From contig NC_091050.1 of assembly GCF_963966145.1 (NCBI RefSeq), positions 1,736,001-1,800,000 of the forward strand: a stretch of 64,000 nucleotides of DNA, in the 5' to 3' direction. This document shows positions 1 through 13,400 of this stretch, piece by piece (the first letter of the stretch is position 1; every line of letters starts with the position of its first letter). The position numbers and the translations under genes were made by a program. The notes below the pieces were generated by a model. It worked only from the letters and a program-made list of their open reading frames with translations, made no database searches and was not told the DNA's origin. This stretch comes from Tenebrio molitor. Taxonomy: Eukaryota; Arthropoda; Insecta; Coleoptera; Tenebrionidae.

Positions 1-413
1 ACCAGCACCACGCGATCGATGGAAATGTCACAACTAATAATATCAATTATGTTGACTTGGTCAACCGTCAAGTGGGCGCTAGATAGAAATTCCTTTTTCT
101 TCTTTCGAAAAACTCGTACAACTTAAAATGTAAAAATATCTCTTTGAATGTAGTATCTGCATTACGTATGTTATTAATAAATATTAAAAGTTCAATAACA
201 ATAATTAATTAATAAAAAAAAAGAATGATGGAGATTGTTACCTTTGGTACTTTGCTACCTTTACATTATATACATAAAGAACATATATATACAGTTATGC
301 TTAAAATATAGTAAATAAAATTCTATTGTACCAAGTATATATGTACTGTAAAATCTACTCTCAATTAAAAATTCTAACACTTAACAATTCAACGACTAGA
401 AACTAGAATTTTG
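1..413 (-). other. downstream flank of sky, no gene seen
   Basis: AT-rich sequence, probably 3' UTR or intergenic. I see no AATAAA on the minus strand here, so the polyadenylation site of sky is not placed. Confidence 0.5.
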
Positions 414-527
414 TCATTCATACGTTTTACGTTTATCGGATCGCCGCCGCCTACTATACTTATCCTTCCGTTGTTTTTCTTGTTCTCGATGGAATGCACG
501 TGATAGTTCTCCAACCAGGTACATCGT
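414..527 (-). CDS. candidate alternative 3'-terminal exon of sky
   Basis: Downstream of the sky stop, a T-rich tract ending TTTTTTTAAG is followed by an open frame ending in TGA at 416-414. It includes LSRAFHREQEKQRKDKY and then a run of Arg/Lys. The charged composition looks like real coding sequence rather than AT-rich noise. It could be reached from exon 7 by a donor such as GAA|GTGTAC, which would replace the last 9 residues. A second frame through the same bases is also open, so the reading is not settled. The alternative is plain 3' UTR. This is inference from one strand of genomic DNA. Confidence 0.35.
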   Translation of the reverse strand, partial: TMYLVGELSRAFHREQEKQRKDKYSRRRRSDKRKTYE

Positions 528-709
528 CTTAAAAAAATATACATAATAATAATAGTAATAGTGAAAATTAATAAAATGTGACATGTTCGTTTTTCTTTCT
601 TCCTCGTACAAAGAATTTCATCTAAATCAAATACTGATCTAATTCATAATTAAATTGTTTTCTTTTGTTCGATGATCGAATATTTTCGTTTTTTGTTTTG
701 TTTCTTTTT

Positions 710-860
710 TTAACTGAGCTGATCGGTCGCGAAACCGTACACTTCTAGTACTCGTATTTCGAAATCGCCACTGGGGCACAGCGGGGGATTGTTGAAGGTC
801 TGGCATCGGTCCGTCTTGCCGAATCTGATGTTCTCGTCCATCCAGATCGCTTGGCCCTCG
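710..860 (-). CDS. sky: sky last coding exon (end of TLDc domain)
   Basis: 151 nt after acceptor TTTTTTACAG. It encodes EGQAIWMDENIRFGK, TFNNPPLCPSGDFEIRV and LEVYGFATDQLS, then TAA at 712-710. The TLDc fold is complete. A further candidate terminal exon lies downstream at 527-414. Confidence 0.92.
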
Positions 861-3800
861 CTGTAAAAAAATGGAATTTTTGTCATTTTGCAAAAAAAAA
901 GAAGAGTTCAACGGTGTGTTGCGTCACCGTAGTGCAGGTGCAAGAAGTGTTCATTCGAGGAGAAAATGGTCACAGCTTTTATTTCGTGCTAAACGTCTAG
1001 AGGGCGCCAGCAGTATGTTAATGGGCTTTGACAACGTTTGGATGGGACAAAAACTTCCTACTGGCACGGAGAGATGGAGTTTGAAATACCCAATACTGTA
1101 CAAATTTAATGTGAAAATAAGAGAGAAAAAATTTAGATAACGAATTTCTCAAACACATACGCGAATGGAAGAGAGAAACAAATCTATCAATACCATAGTA
1201 CATAGTTGGTAATTAAGAGATTATTTGTTGAAAAACTGTCTACTTCACAATTTTTAGTGCGTAAAACATCTGTTTATGGTAACGGCGAAAAAAGTATCAT
1301 TATTTCACTCTGGCGTTATGCAGCGAAGAAGCCAAATCGCAAGAGTGCATTGAAAACAATTGAAATCATCTCGTGATCTTGGATTTAGAAACGTCAAATT
1401 TTAGATTTGCGTTTTGATGTTAATTGTCTTTTTAATTGCGGAGAGTCGTGTACGGAACTCGCGCGTAAAATATAAGTACAACTTTATGCACCTGTTCCGT
1501 AAATTACTATTACCGTAATGAAATTTATTTCGCGATAAAGATTAACCGAAATGCTCCGGCTCCCATTAGTATTACTAGCGAATTAGATTTCATTCAAAGG
1601 AAATATGTTTTATGAATCAACTGACAAATATGATTTGTTATTAAATCGATACAGGTCCCGTTATTATTGGTTCTATTCACTTTAAGATGCTTCACGTTAT
1701 GCGCCAGGTGGAAAAGTTATTACTTTGAAGATAATTTTGAAATTTATCGACACTACTACAAATCTATCGATTATGTAATTAATTAATGCAGACATTTGTT
1801 AGGACTTTTTTTATTTGTTTATTTATGTCAAGCGAACAAATTAAGTTCGTTAGAGTCAGTCTAGACTTGAGTTTGCTAAATCTACATTTAATGAAGTTGT
1901 AAATGACATGTAGTGAATCACACAAGAAATCACAGTCGTTTTGGGAATTCCGTGATTTTTTGCTTGTTCTCATCAAGTAGCTTTTATCTAGTATCTATGT
2001 GCACTGTTTTATTGTTTCCAGACAGTTTTTATCTGTAGAAAATTTGACGCAAGCGATACACAGGGTTTAAATATTTCTGACAGCATAGTTGGCTGTGATT
2101 TTATACGAATAGATTTTGGCGCTTCTTTTAGATTTGCAAATTTAACATTTGACAACTCGCACTTCTCATTTCGCAATTTTCATTGTTAATCAATTTTCAA
2201 AATCACGGTGTTCTGGATTAGTTAGTATTTAATTCACCGCTATCAATATTAATGCGTCTAAAAATTTTTCCGCACCGTGAAATAAGGTACTTTATTTTTA
2301 CAGTTTGGGGAACTTTATTTCGCACTCGAGTACACTCGCACTCAACCAAAATTTCTGATAAAATACTTGGCAATGCTGTACTATCACCGTATTCACTCGT
2401 TTTATGGAAAAAAGTGACAACTGATTACTTAATTTACGCAATATGAATAGAAAATCAATATTACTTAATTCATATTTTGAAGTTTTATTAATTTTTTGTG
2501 TGATAATTTTAATGTTGTAAAAATAATCCGTGCACTTTTTTTACTTGTGGTATTTCAGATTCGCCGAGCTCGTGTGTGTAAACTTTCCACTTACATACTA
2601 TATCTTAGTTTTTATTTGAGACAATCTTTTATTTTAAATTACATCATCTAGAAGTCAGTTGTTTTTAGGTAACCAGACCAATTTGCTTTTAATTTTTTTA
2701 AAATTTTATTTCTTTAATGATCTGAAGGTGTGTGTATCTGAATGAAGTTGGTCATGATGACAGACGCCGGTAGCGCCATCTCTTGGGCTGCTACAATTTG
2801 ACCAAAAATTTGCACGGAAGCGACCCATCTATTTCTATTTTAAATCAATGACAATTCGAGAGGACATTCGTTTTCCTGTCATAAAGTGCTTCGATTTTAA
2901 TCTTGAATTTCAGAAGTTCGTGTATTGAACACAACTACACATCACACAACACCTCAAGTTGCTATGATAACTACTTAGTAGTTTAACATCAACAACAATA
3001 GGGATTTTCTATTGTTTTCAAGTGTTACAAGACACATTTTTTGTTATTCCGAGATAAAATGAAAAATACCGTGTTTTGAATGGACTTTCAAGGACTAATA
3101 TGTTTTTTACGAGTGAAACATAAGCTAAACAACACTGCATTACACAATTTTCTTTTTAAAAGGCATTTTTTAAAATGAAAATGTCGTTTGAAACAACACC
3201 GCAACACCATTGGTGACGTTGGTCGTAGTGCAGTAACGTGTACCTCCGTTGAACTGTCAAAATTTGAGTACACCTTTAAAAAAACTACGAATTATTTTAA
3301 TAAAATTAATAACAAACAACACCTTTAACCACCGCCAACCAATTCAAATAAAACATTTTTTTTTCCAAATATCCAGCAGACTGGATTAACGCCTGACATG
3401 GGTACTTCGGGCATATCTCTAACGATTCCTTTAGAGGGACTTTTTTTTCCCCACAAAAATTCAACGAGACTAAGATCTGGACTTGGAGTTGCTCAGATCG
3501 TTTTTAAAAATCCTCCTTGACTTTTGCTTCACAAATAGTAGAATTTTTAAAGCCGCCAACAGTACTCCCTCCACCAGTTGTTTTTTTAAAACTATTTTTC
3601 TAACAATAAACTTGAAACGTAAAATGTTTCACAAAAAAAAAATACTTTTGTTTTATGCTACAGTGGTGGTCCTGAAACTGCAATACTCAGTAATATTGGA
3701 AAGGTTCCGTTACTTGTTTCTGCGGAAAAACTCCTCCTTCGAAGATCACCTGGATGCAAATTTGCTCTTTCCGGTGCCAGTTTAATCGAGACAATTAAAT

Positions 3801-6800
3801 TTGATATAAAATCTGTGCCAGTTTAACATGCCATGGTAATGCTATCGGGGATACCCCCAGCCTCCCCATCCAAAGGACGCTCGCTAGGCCATGTTTAACA
3901 GGACGCACGTTGTCTTTATTCGACCATCGTGGACACTTACCCTCCCCCTATGGTGATCATTTTCGAGTCGGCAGCCATGAACAACTCGGCACCGTGCCCC
4001 ACCTTGTCACCTTCTATACCAACCCATTGGTACTTGGCCCTGTCGGGGTACAACGAAAACAGGAAGGTTTCGCCGGTGCCGAAGTACGCCTGTCTGTTGC
4101 CCCTGTCGTCCTTCTGGTTTCTTTCACCCCAGCGAGACGAGCAGTATGCGCCGAACACCTGAAACCGAACGTCAAATCATCGATCGATCGATCGCTGGAT
4201 CCGAATTCCTGAAAACTCACCTCATTGTTGCACGTTTTGATCATGAGTAATGTGGGTTCGTGGTGTTCGACTCGGACGTAGAACGTTGTGAGCGAACAAC
4301 CGTGTTCTTCTGTCGTATAAAGCAATATCGGTTGGTACATTGTTATCCTCACCGGTAACCAGGACCACAGTGTTAAGAGCTAAACATCATCAAGGAAACG
4401 TTTTCAATATGATTCGGCCCATCAGTGGACGCCCAGTAAAGGTCGAAACGCGTCAACTGCAGCTGGTTCACGGCGACTCCGAACCCGACGCTTTTTTTTT
4501 TTTAAAGGCAAAACGACGCAAAAATCCGTCGAGAATGTCAATTTGGAGCGGTCGGCGATGTTAGAAATCGACGCGGAACAGCGTGGGTCTCGAAAGGGAG
4601 CCTTGAGGCGCTCCGCCCCAGAATCGAATTGCGACACGTCGCAAAATAAAGCGTTCGCGGTTTCGTACCTACCTGTCCAATTTCTCCGAATTGATATTAG
4701 CAAGAGCGATTAGCGATGAAGTAACCGCCTCCGGCCGCCGCAAGAGTTGACGTTCAAAAAGGGGTTAAAGTGATTATTGCACTAGTGCGTTGGCAAACGC
4801 TGTAATTTTCTCGGGTGCAAGTTCTAGGTCCTAATTATATTGGTTTGCGGCAGCCGTTAAAAAGTAGAGGAAAAGTTGGTCCTAAAGTGGAACCTTGTAC
4901 GACTCCATGGTTCGATTACACGAAACATTCCAAATAAATTTCGTGTCACGTGAGAAACAATCGAGCTCCGCACGCCACGTGCTCCGACCAAAACCTCGCC
5001 GTTTACAGTCCCGCCTCGCCGATAAAATTCGCGCGCACCGGTGGTATTTCTGTTGATTATTTTTCCGTCGGCTATTTCAACAGAACGAGAGACGTTTCCC
5101 GAACGGTGACCCACTTGGGGAGCATTCGTTATCCGTCCGAGATAATCTCTTATCTGTTCGGACGGCGATTGCCCAAGAGGCACTGAAATAAACGAGAGCC
5201 TCGCGTCGCGACGCCCTCGACGAGACAAATCCACCGGATTCGACCTCGGTAAAAACGCAAAACGTCTTAAATGATCATCATCGAGACCGGAGTCGTTTCG
5301 GTGAACCAGTTGCAGTAAACCGTTGTTAACAACGTTCTAAACAACTTTACTGCGCGTTTCGATCGCTCAACACCGCCAGGTGTTATGAATTAAATTAAGA
5401 AAAAAGAGAAATAAAAACCACTCTCGTTCGACTGATACGAAATCTACCTAGTTTTCATGACAAACGTGCAAAGTTAGTAACATAACAGTATGCACAAAGC
5501 TGTTAATGGATGGCCCAAATGACTAAAGCAAATATCAAGCGTCGATGTTCCACGGATGACAGAATAATGATAATGATGACATAATTGTGTAAATGTTTAA
5601 AGGATAATTGATGGGGACCTTTCATGTATGAAGCAGATAACTGATAATCTTGATAACGCGGTCGTGTTATCTTTTTTTTTGACAACTTACTGTTTTGCTG
5701 ATTTTAAAAAACATACAGGGCGAACACTCGACGAATGACACACCGGATGGTCGTCAAATAATCTCTGTTTTTTCGAAAAACGCAATTTTGAAGTTTTCCC
5801 GAGAACCGTAGGATTCAAAATCGATTCCAGTGACCGGCAAAAGTTTTCCGGTCGAAACAATCGCATCTTGTTCGTACATGAAACGTCAGTGGGGTGTGCT
5901 TCTTGTAAAAAAAAAAATAATAAGAAAGGACATTTCCTCTGGACGGAGAACGAGTTCCGTAAAAACAAAGGAAAAAAAATTGTGAAGGTCTGTCCATCAA
6001 CTTACATCCTGTTGGTCGAGGATGCGCGTGTTGACGTTCTGTATGGGGTAGATACCCATGGAGAGGGTTCGAGGACCTGGTGAGTGTGTTCCCTTTATTA
6101 GCAGCAGAAAACAACCAACAACACAATAACACAACTACTCTATCGTTCGACGGGGTAGGAAACGAAAACGAAACGTACAACAACGACGACGACACAAATA
6201 AAAATCCCAACGAAAGTAGAAATATTTTGTGCGGTGGTGGTCGCTCTTCTCTCATTGTTAACGATGGCAGTTTGCGTCAAACGAGGATCGGATGGATCCG
6301 GACAAAAGAACCAATTTAAAAACAATACCGACAGAAAATAACAACACAATTATTTTTAATTGAGTCCTGCGAACGCGCCGAGGGTTCTCAATGTCAACGG
6401 TGAGCGAAGAGCGGGATCGATCTATCGTCGGACGAGCATCGCTTTTAAGCTTTTAATCCGAATCCCGTCTTATCTGGAAGTGGCCGGTTGTTTACGTCGC
6501 GGTTTTAATGGCGATTGTTCCGATTTAGAAATTGTTCGAGCGGTTTGTTTATGTATCAGGGTTCATAGCTCCGGTGCCGGGTTTTGAGCAGCGACCGGAT
6601 TCAACGGTGGAGTGAACCGAACAGAAGTCGGTTAGAAGAAAGGAAAAGAAACAAGCGAAAATCGGACAGAGAATGTGGCCGAAAGAAGAACATAAATTAT
6701 CAAAAATTGGCGGCAGGGAAAGGATGTGAAAATTAAAAAAAAACACCCTAAAAGTTATTTGCTACAATTTTTTCTTTGGAGGTTTCGCAGGTCAGGTCAG

Positions 6801-7348
6801 GTTTTATTTTTCAAGGCAAGCTACATTTTTTAGAAACTGCCCAGAAATTTCTACGCAACGAATCAATCTCTGGGCTTAGCACAAAAAGTCTCACCTCTAC
6901 TCTTAATGATATAATCTACTACATATTTTTGTGCTGAGGTAAACTGAAAAGTATCTTCCTTTTCTAAAATGGTAAACTCCATATCTTTCACATTTCTTCG
7001 AAGCATACCTTTTCGCAATTTTTTAAAAATAAAATCTTGCACGCGACGACAGAAACTAGGAGAAAATCGAAAAAAAATCTCTTTCTCTGCTTTCATTTTT
7101 GAAGGGGCAATCTAACTAACCTTTCTGGCAGACCGTACCAAATTTATAAACAACGGACGTCTGACGGAAAACGGTAAATAAATATGACGAATGCAGCAAT
7201 TTTAATAAAATGTAATCTACCGTTTAAGTGACTGTAACACCACAGTAAATAAACAATAACAATAAAGAACAATGAGATGTAAACACGCTCATCATAAAGA
7301 TTATATTTTCTCAAAGGATATGGACAATACGTACAATAAAGAGAGAGA

Positions 7349-7400
<52 letters not shown>

Positions 7401-10400
7401 AATAGACGAAAATAGAAAACGAAAACTAGAAACAAAGAACCAACAACAACCTAAAGTGGAATTTAAAGAAGGTGAACGAAATAACGCCAACCCAAATAAA
7501 TAACGTAAAGAAGGAAAAAAATTAAAAATCACAAAAAACTTGACGTCTGAACCCTGATTTTTTTTTCTTGATTATGCGAACGCTCCAAACATTTCCAATC
7601 CCACTTCGACCGAAAACGTAAACAAATTCATAAACTTTCGCGAACCGCCACCCAACTTAATCTATTTAAAGAAACGACTTGGAAAATGTTTGTTTAGTCT
7701 TCGGACGGAAAATTTTCCGACACACCCTGTTCGTCGTCTCCGCTGACAACAAAAGCGACACAGATAAGAAGCTAAACAAAAACAAAAGAAAAAAACCACG
7801 GTGTCCTGTGAAGATAGAGGAAGAAAATGAGAGAGAGAGAGAGGGAGAGAAAGGTAAGGATGAAGATGGGTGTGATGTCGGTCAAAAATGCGATTTAGTC
7901 GTTAGTGGAATTAGTGCTGTGTTTCTCGATGGTTCTGTTACATTATCGGAACATGGCAATCTCGGTCGGACGCGAACAGGAACGCGTTCGTTTTCGGCAA
8001 TCAAAACGCTCTATTTATACGCAGTGCACTTAAGTTGGATTGATTCAGGCCACGCCCACAATTAATAATAACACTTGCGATCACATGCTAAGTGTGTCGT
8101 CGTGTTCGCGATCCGCATGACCGCGCCGAGATCGCCATTTCGGGCACGATGACATGGAAACATGTAACAAGACAAAGATGTTCTGCATACTTTAGAAAAA
8201 TCTAATAATACAATACCATTTCATTGTACATCTCTTCGGACATTCTCTGAAATGCAAAGTAATGTCTCTACACTAGTGCCGGATCAATCTCATTATTATA
8301 CTATGTACATTATGTATATTATGTGCATCGTACAGCGGGGTGTACGGTTAAGGTGTGAGCCGAGTGTACGACCGCACGTGACCGTCGAAACGTCGATCAC
8401 TTGCGGTCGATTCGGTCTCGTTTCGTCGTTCTCGAATCGTTATGCGCTGCAGGCAATTTAAATTATTAGTAACTATTCCGAAAATAACTAGCCGAGATCC
8501 TTTAACTGTTAATAAACGATTCTTTAATCGCCAAAGGATATTGGTTTGTTGTTTCGTTACGGTGCGATTTTTGTGCGGATCTGCGTACGGGCGTCTTCGT
8601 TTCGAGACAGTTCGCCGACGACGACGGTGACATCAACTTCGACCGAACCCATCCAAATGCCAATTTTTACTACACGTGTTTACATACTTTTATTAGTTTC
8701 ATTTATTATTTAGTTTACCTATTGACTTATGCTATTTGTTTTTGTTATCTATTTTCGGCACTATGTTTTCTTAACAGTATGTATTTGTTTTGTCCACGTG
8801 AAATGTGATAAAAAAAACGGGAAGAAAGTCCTATCGATTGTGAAACACGCGACACACAAATAATAAATTATTATTGTAAAAATACAGTTTCTCACCTCAC
8901 GGGTGAAAATTGAATTTTCTTGATTTTATTAAGCTCAATTGGGTTTTGATTTGGCACCATTTGTCGCCATACTGGCCAGATGGCGGCGAAAACTTTGTAT
9001 CTTTTATGGTGCGTCATTTACCAGAAATATTCACTTACTTTTCAACGAATCTACTCTGTTCCGTACATATTGGCAAGATGGCGTCTAAAAATATTAGTTT
9101 CAAAATGTCTGGCATCTCTTTTAGCAAAAACATTCACTTATTTTTCTACATATGTATTTACATTTCGACTAATACATTTTAAAATAAATGGAAAATCTTT
9201 TTTGAGGCCATCTTGCCAATATGGCGAACCCACGGTCGAATAAGAAGGTTGTCAGATCGGAATGTTACAATAAACATTGAGATTCGCAACTCTTCCTGTA
9301 TCGGCTGTATTAATTTCTTAAAAAAAAAATTGATGTTTTTTTCCAGTGTTCAAACGACCGGTATTATCAATACCTAATAAAAAAAAAACACCATGAAGAG
9401 AAAATTAAATAACTTTGAAAAAACCTCTTTTATGAGGCCATTTTGCCAATATGGTGGATCCCAAGGTCGAGTCAGAAGGTAGCCTAGTTCTAAATTTTTA
9501 TTTTGTATACATTTTATTTAATCAGAAAATCTTGATTTGATTTTTTTATCAATCAAACCTCACGAATTTTTTTTTAAACCGAACAATCAAATTTTAGAGT
9601 ATTTTTGAAAATATCGACTAAATTTTGGAAATATGATAAGATAAGACTTGACACGTGTCCAAAATGATCGATCACTATATTCCCAATCCCGTAGAAATAT
9701 TTCGCCGATGCGAAAAGAATGTATCCTTATCTGAGGAATTTTTCAAAACATAAAATCAAAATCTATCAGTCTGATTAAAACTGGTAATTAATCGCCAGCA
9801 ATCTAATAAATTTTTTATGACATTTTATTAAAACTGCAACAACAGCCTTGAACTAGATTAGTGTGTCATTTTTTATCGAAACGATTATGTATTATTTTTA
9901 TCCATTATAAACCAATTAACATTTATTATTTACGTTTTCGTTCCACCGACCCCAAATCCTGACCCCTTCATCGACCACGTTAAAAAAAGGACACTTTACA
10001 GTCGTCGCCCTTTTAAAAATAATCCACACCCTTTTCAACTTTACGTTGAGTCGACGTCACCGAAAGCTCGCCCACGTTCTTATCTGCCATCATTTTAGAT
10101 TTCCGTGCGTTCGCAGGGTGAAGGTCATCGGTTGCGCGAAGAGCGAGCGTCCGAGGGCGGACCCTTGCGGAGCGCCACGTCGAAAAACCACAGCCTGACG
10201 ATTATCTCGTTTCATAATAGGTCGTTGGCAGAATATTCGGTCAAAACCTGCGCGTGCATAATAAATTTGGCGAACTGAAACGAGTTCTTTCGGTTTTTTC
10301 GACGGAAACGAGACTTTTGTTTGCTGGAGGAGCTGTAGGAAACAACGGACGACAAAACTGTTACTTTTCCACTAGCGTTATTGACACAAAAATCCATACA

Positions 10401-13400
10401 CGAGCGCAGCTGTAACGAGTTGCGCCATTATAAATTCAAACAGACGAGATAATTTTATTGACATTATGCAGACGCAATCGTTCGTGAAGCGAAGAATGCT
10501 GGAAATTGTAAAGATAAACATATTTTGAACGCGATTTTTCTTCTTGTTTTCGGGAGTTCTCGAAACGAGCACGCCGACGCCTCGCAAATTGCAAACATCT
10601 ACATCAGGCCTAAATACATCAAGTGTCAAACTAACGTGTTAATATTGTGTTAAGAAAATTTTAAAAAAAGATGCAGTAACAGCAAAAAAAAATATACAAC
10701 AAAAAAAATTATAAAGAATCAAACGGAAAAATTATGTACAAAAGACCATTACCACTGAGTTACAATGGGCAAAATATAAAAGGAACAGACACCATAAAAA
10801 GCAAAAAATTAATTACTTGTTACTCGAAATAAAAAAAGAAAAACTGCAAAATCGCTTCGGTCGAGTTTCTGCAATTGGAGTAATATTTGGGGAAGGGCGA
10901 GAAGACGCCGTCGAGGACTTACCTCTCGGATGGTGAGCGTGTGAGAGACCATCTGTATGTTGTTCTGGCTCTGGCTGTTGGGAAGATTCTCGCTCGATCT
11001 GGACCTGACCAGCTGGCGCGATCCGTTTATCACATTTTTGCTTTTCAACACCATCTCCGTCCTGATGAACACCCTCGAGATGTACGCCGAGCTGAGGCCC
11101 CGGATGCCGAAAGCCGCCTTCAGCATCTTCTGCGGAGCGACGGGCATCTCCTTGCAGAACTTGTTCAGGGCCGCGTCGATGCCGTTCTTCTGGATCTCCA
11201 TCAGCCACTCGGACGACGGCGACGACGATGACTTGTGGAACAGCACCAGGATCGCCATCACCGTCCGGTAGAGGACCTTCAAGAGGAACGTTCCTTTAAC
11301 TACTCATCAAAAATGACCTTCCACTGTACGGACAGTTTTTTTCATTGGATACAAAGAAAAACTCTCTCAACCTGAATTTGTTGGCACGATCCAGAATCCA
11401 AGAAGTTTACCAAGTCACCAAGAAAGTTTCCCAAGTCACCAAGGAAGTTTACGGGTGCTGCACAAATCGGGAAAACTTCTGATCATAATAATTTGGAATC
11501 GCGAAGGAATATTGCTAACTGATTATTTCGGAAAACATTCTACAATGAAGGACAACTATCGCAGGAAATTCATTTCAAAGGGAAATGAACAGGAAGTAGA
11601 TTTTGTAGAAGACCATCATATAGTCCTGACTTGGCCCCACGCGATTTCTTCCCATTGACAAGTTTGCCAAAAGACGATCTACGTTTGGAAAATTGGAGAG
11701 CAAAGCAGGACAAAAACCGAAGATGGAGGAAGATTGAGTCGAAGAAGAAATATTTTACGAGATGACTCAATAGTTCGGCTGTGCTTCATTCGCCACCTCG
11801 ATCATGTGATGTTGGAACGCAATTAGAATTTCAATTTTGATCGTTTACGTACACATATTCCTGGATGTTCGCCAATCGGCACCGCCAATTAGTTCGGGTT
11901 ATTGTTCTAGATGGCGACTACCGAGGCGAACGTCAACAGTGCGGGCAACCGTACGAATCGTAAACTCCCCGACGTACCTACTACATAAAATCGTTTCGCT
12001 TATCGTCGACGAGCGTTATCAGGAGTGCCAACCTGGTGACGCTTCGAAGTCGCGGGGGCTCGCCCCGATCGCGAAAAAAATCAGCTGTGAAGGTAAACAA
12101 CAACAACAGTATTTTTCGCGTACGGGGCAGGGTCCGGCGTGCCAAAAGAGCGTTTCGCTTGGCAACCGGCGTCCCCCATCGCGAGCCAAGTTATTAATAC
12201 ACCTGCGGCGATATTATTAGGACACGGTGGGAAAATAGGCGGACGAGCGAGATCCGCCGGCGCCGCCACTCACTCACCTTGATGCCCTCGTGCAAGAAGC
12301 AGTCCATCACCCGGACGAGGTGCTGGTACGGAAGCCCCTGGAATATCCACCAGATCCAGTCCATGTAGATGCGCTCCGCCCTCGAGCTGTTGCAGTGCCT
12401 CTGCAGGTGGACGGCGGCGCCTTTCTGCAAAATTCACAAACACCATTACCGTTTTTTTTTTCGCGCGGTTTATCGGAGATGCCGCGTCCTACGCGCTCCT
12501 TATCTGACATTTCGTAAATATCAACGTGAACACTCCCAACATATGTTCGGGCCGATTACACCGATACCGATGCGTCTTTAAAAAAAAAATGTAAATAATC
12601 GCTGATAACTCCCATATTGTGACCGAACTGGAAACAGCCGCAAAATTCCACCGCACGATCGAAAAAAAAATCGAGTAAGCCATGACTACCATCACGGTTC
12701 AGTTGGCAGCGCTGGTGCAAATCGCTGCATTTGACAGACGTGTCAAGTTTCTCGGTTATAAATAGGGAAAAAAATGAATCAAGTCGATCGGTTCGGGAAC
12801 AACTTAAATAATTAATTGTCGTTCGTGCCGTGTGAGCAGTAACTCAATCTTGTTGGAAACAGTCGCATGTCAGTTCCACATCATCCAGTTGATTCAAGAA
12901 ATTTTTGGTATCTTTGAGCGTTAATAGTTTCATTGAAGAAGATTGGGCCAGTTATTCGCCTCGGATCATTACAACCCAAACACCAATGGACGCAATGGCA
13001 CCTCAAGAACATTGTGAGGATTTGAAGTTCTATAATTTTGAGAGTTAACGAAACTGGAATGGTGAAACCAAGCCTCATCAGAAAAAAACAAGTAAATGAT
13101 AATTAAATTGCCGTTGTATCGATAGGAAAACTGGATTCGCGGAAAACATCATGAGGTGGGAGTTGCTGAACCAAGGAATACTTGTGAGGGTGTAATTGTA
13201 TATTTTTCTTTAGGATTATTCTCGAGGATTCAGAATAACTCTTGAAATTAGGAGATGAAAGTTGATGTGTGGATTTTGTTGGACAATTTAATTAACATTT
13301 ACCACATCTGGTGTACCCACTGTCTTAATTTAAACCTCTGATTTGCCAAAGCAATGTTTCGAAAGTATTACCAACCCATCAAAAAATATTGCACAGTCAC

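Larger units (their letters stand above)
4380..10922 (-). other. sky: sky intron 4
   Basis: 6.5 kb. It contains RT fragments (4857-4915, 10115-10215), the GA microsatellite and the GCCAT repeats. The parts 4400-5250 and 5980-6520 are richer in GC than the rest but carry no recognisable coding sequence. Confidence 0.85.

Noticed and set aside
10813..11231. 131-codon minus and 114-codon plus frames over sky exon 4
   Set aside because: Shadows of the real exon, which reads as TBC1D24 in the third frame.
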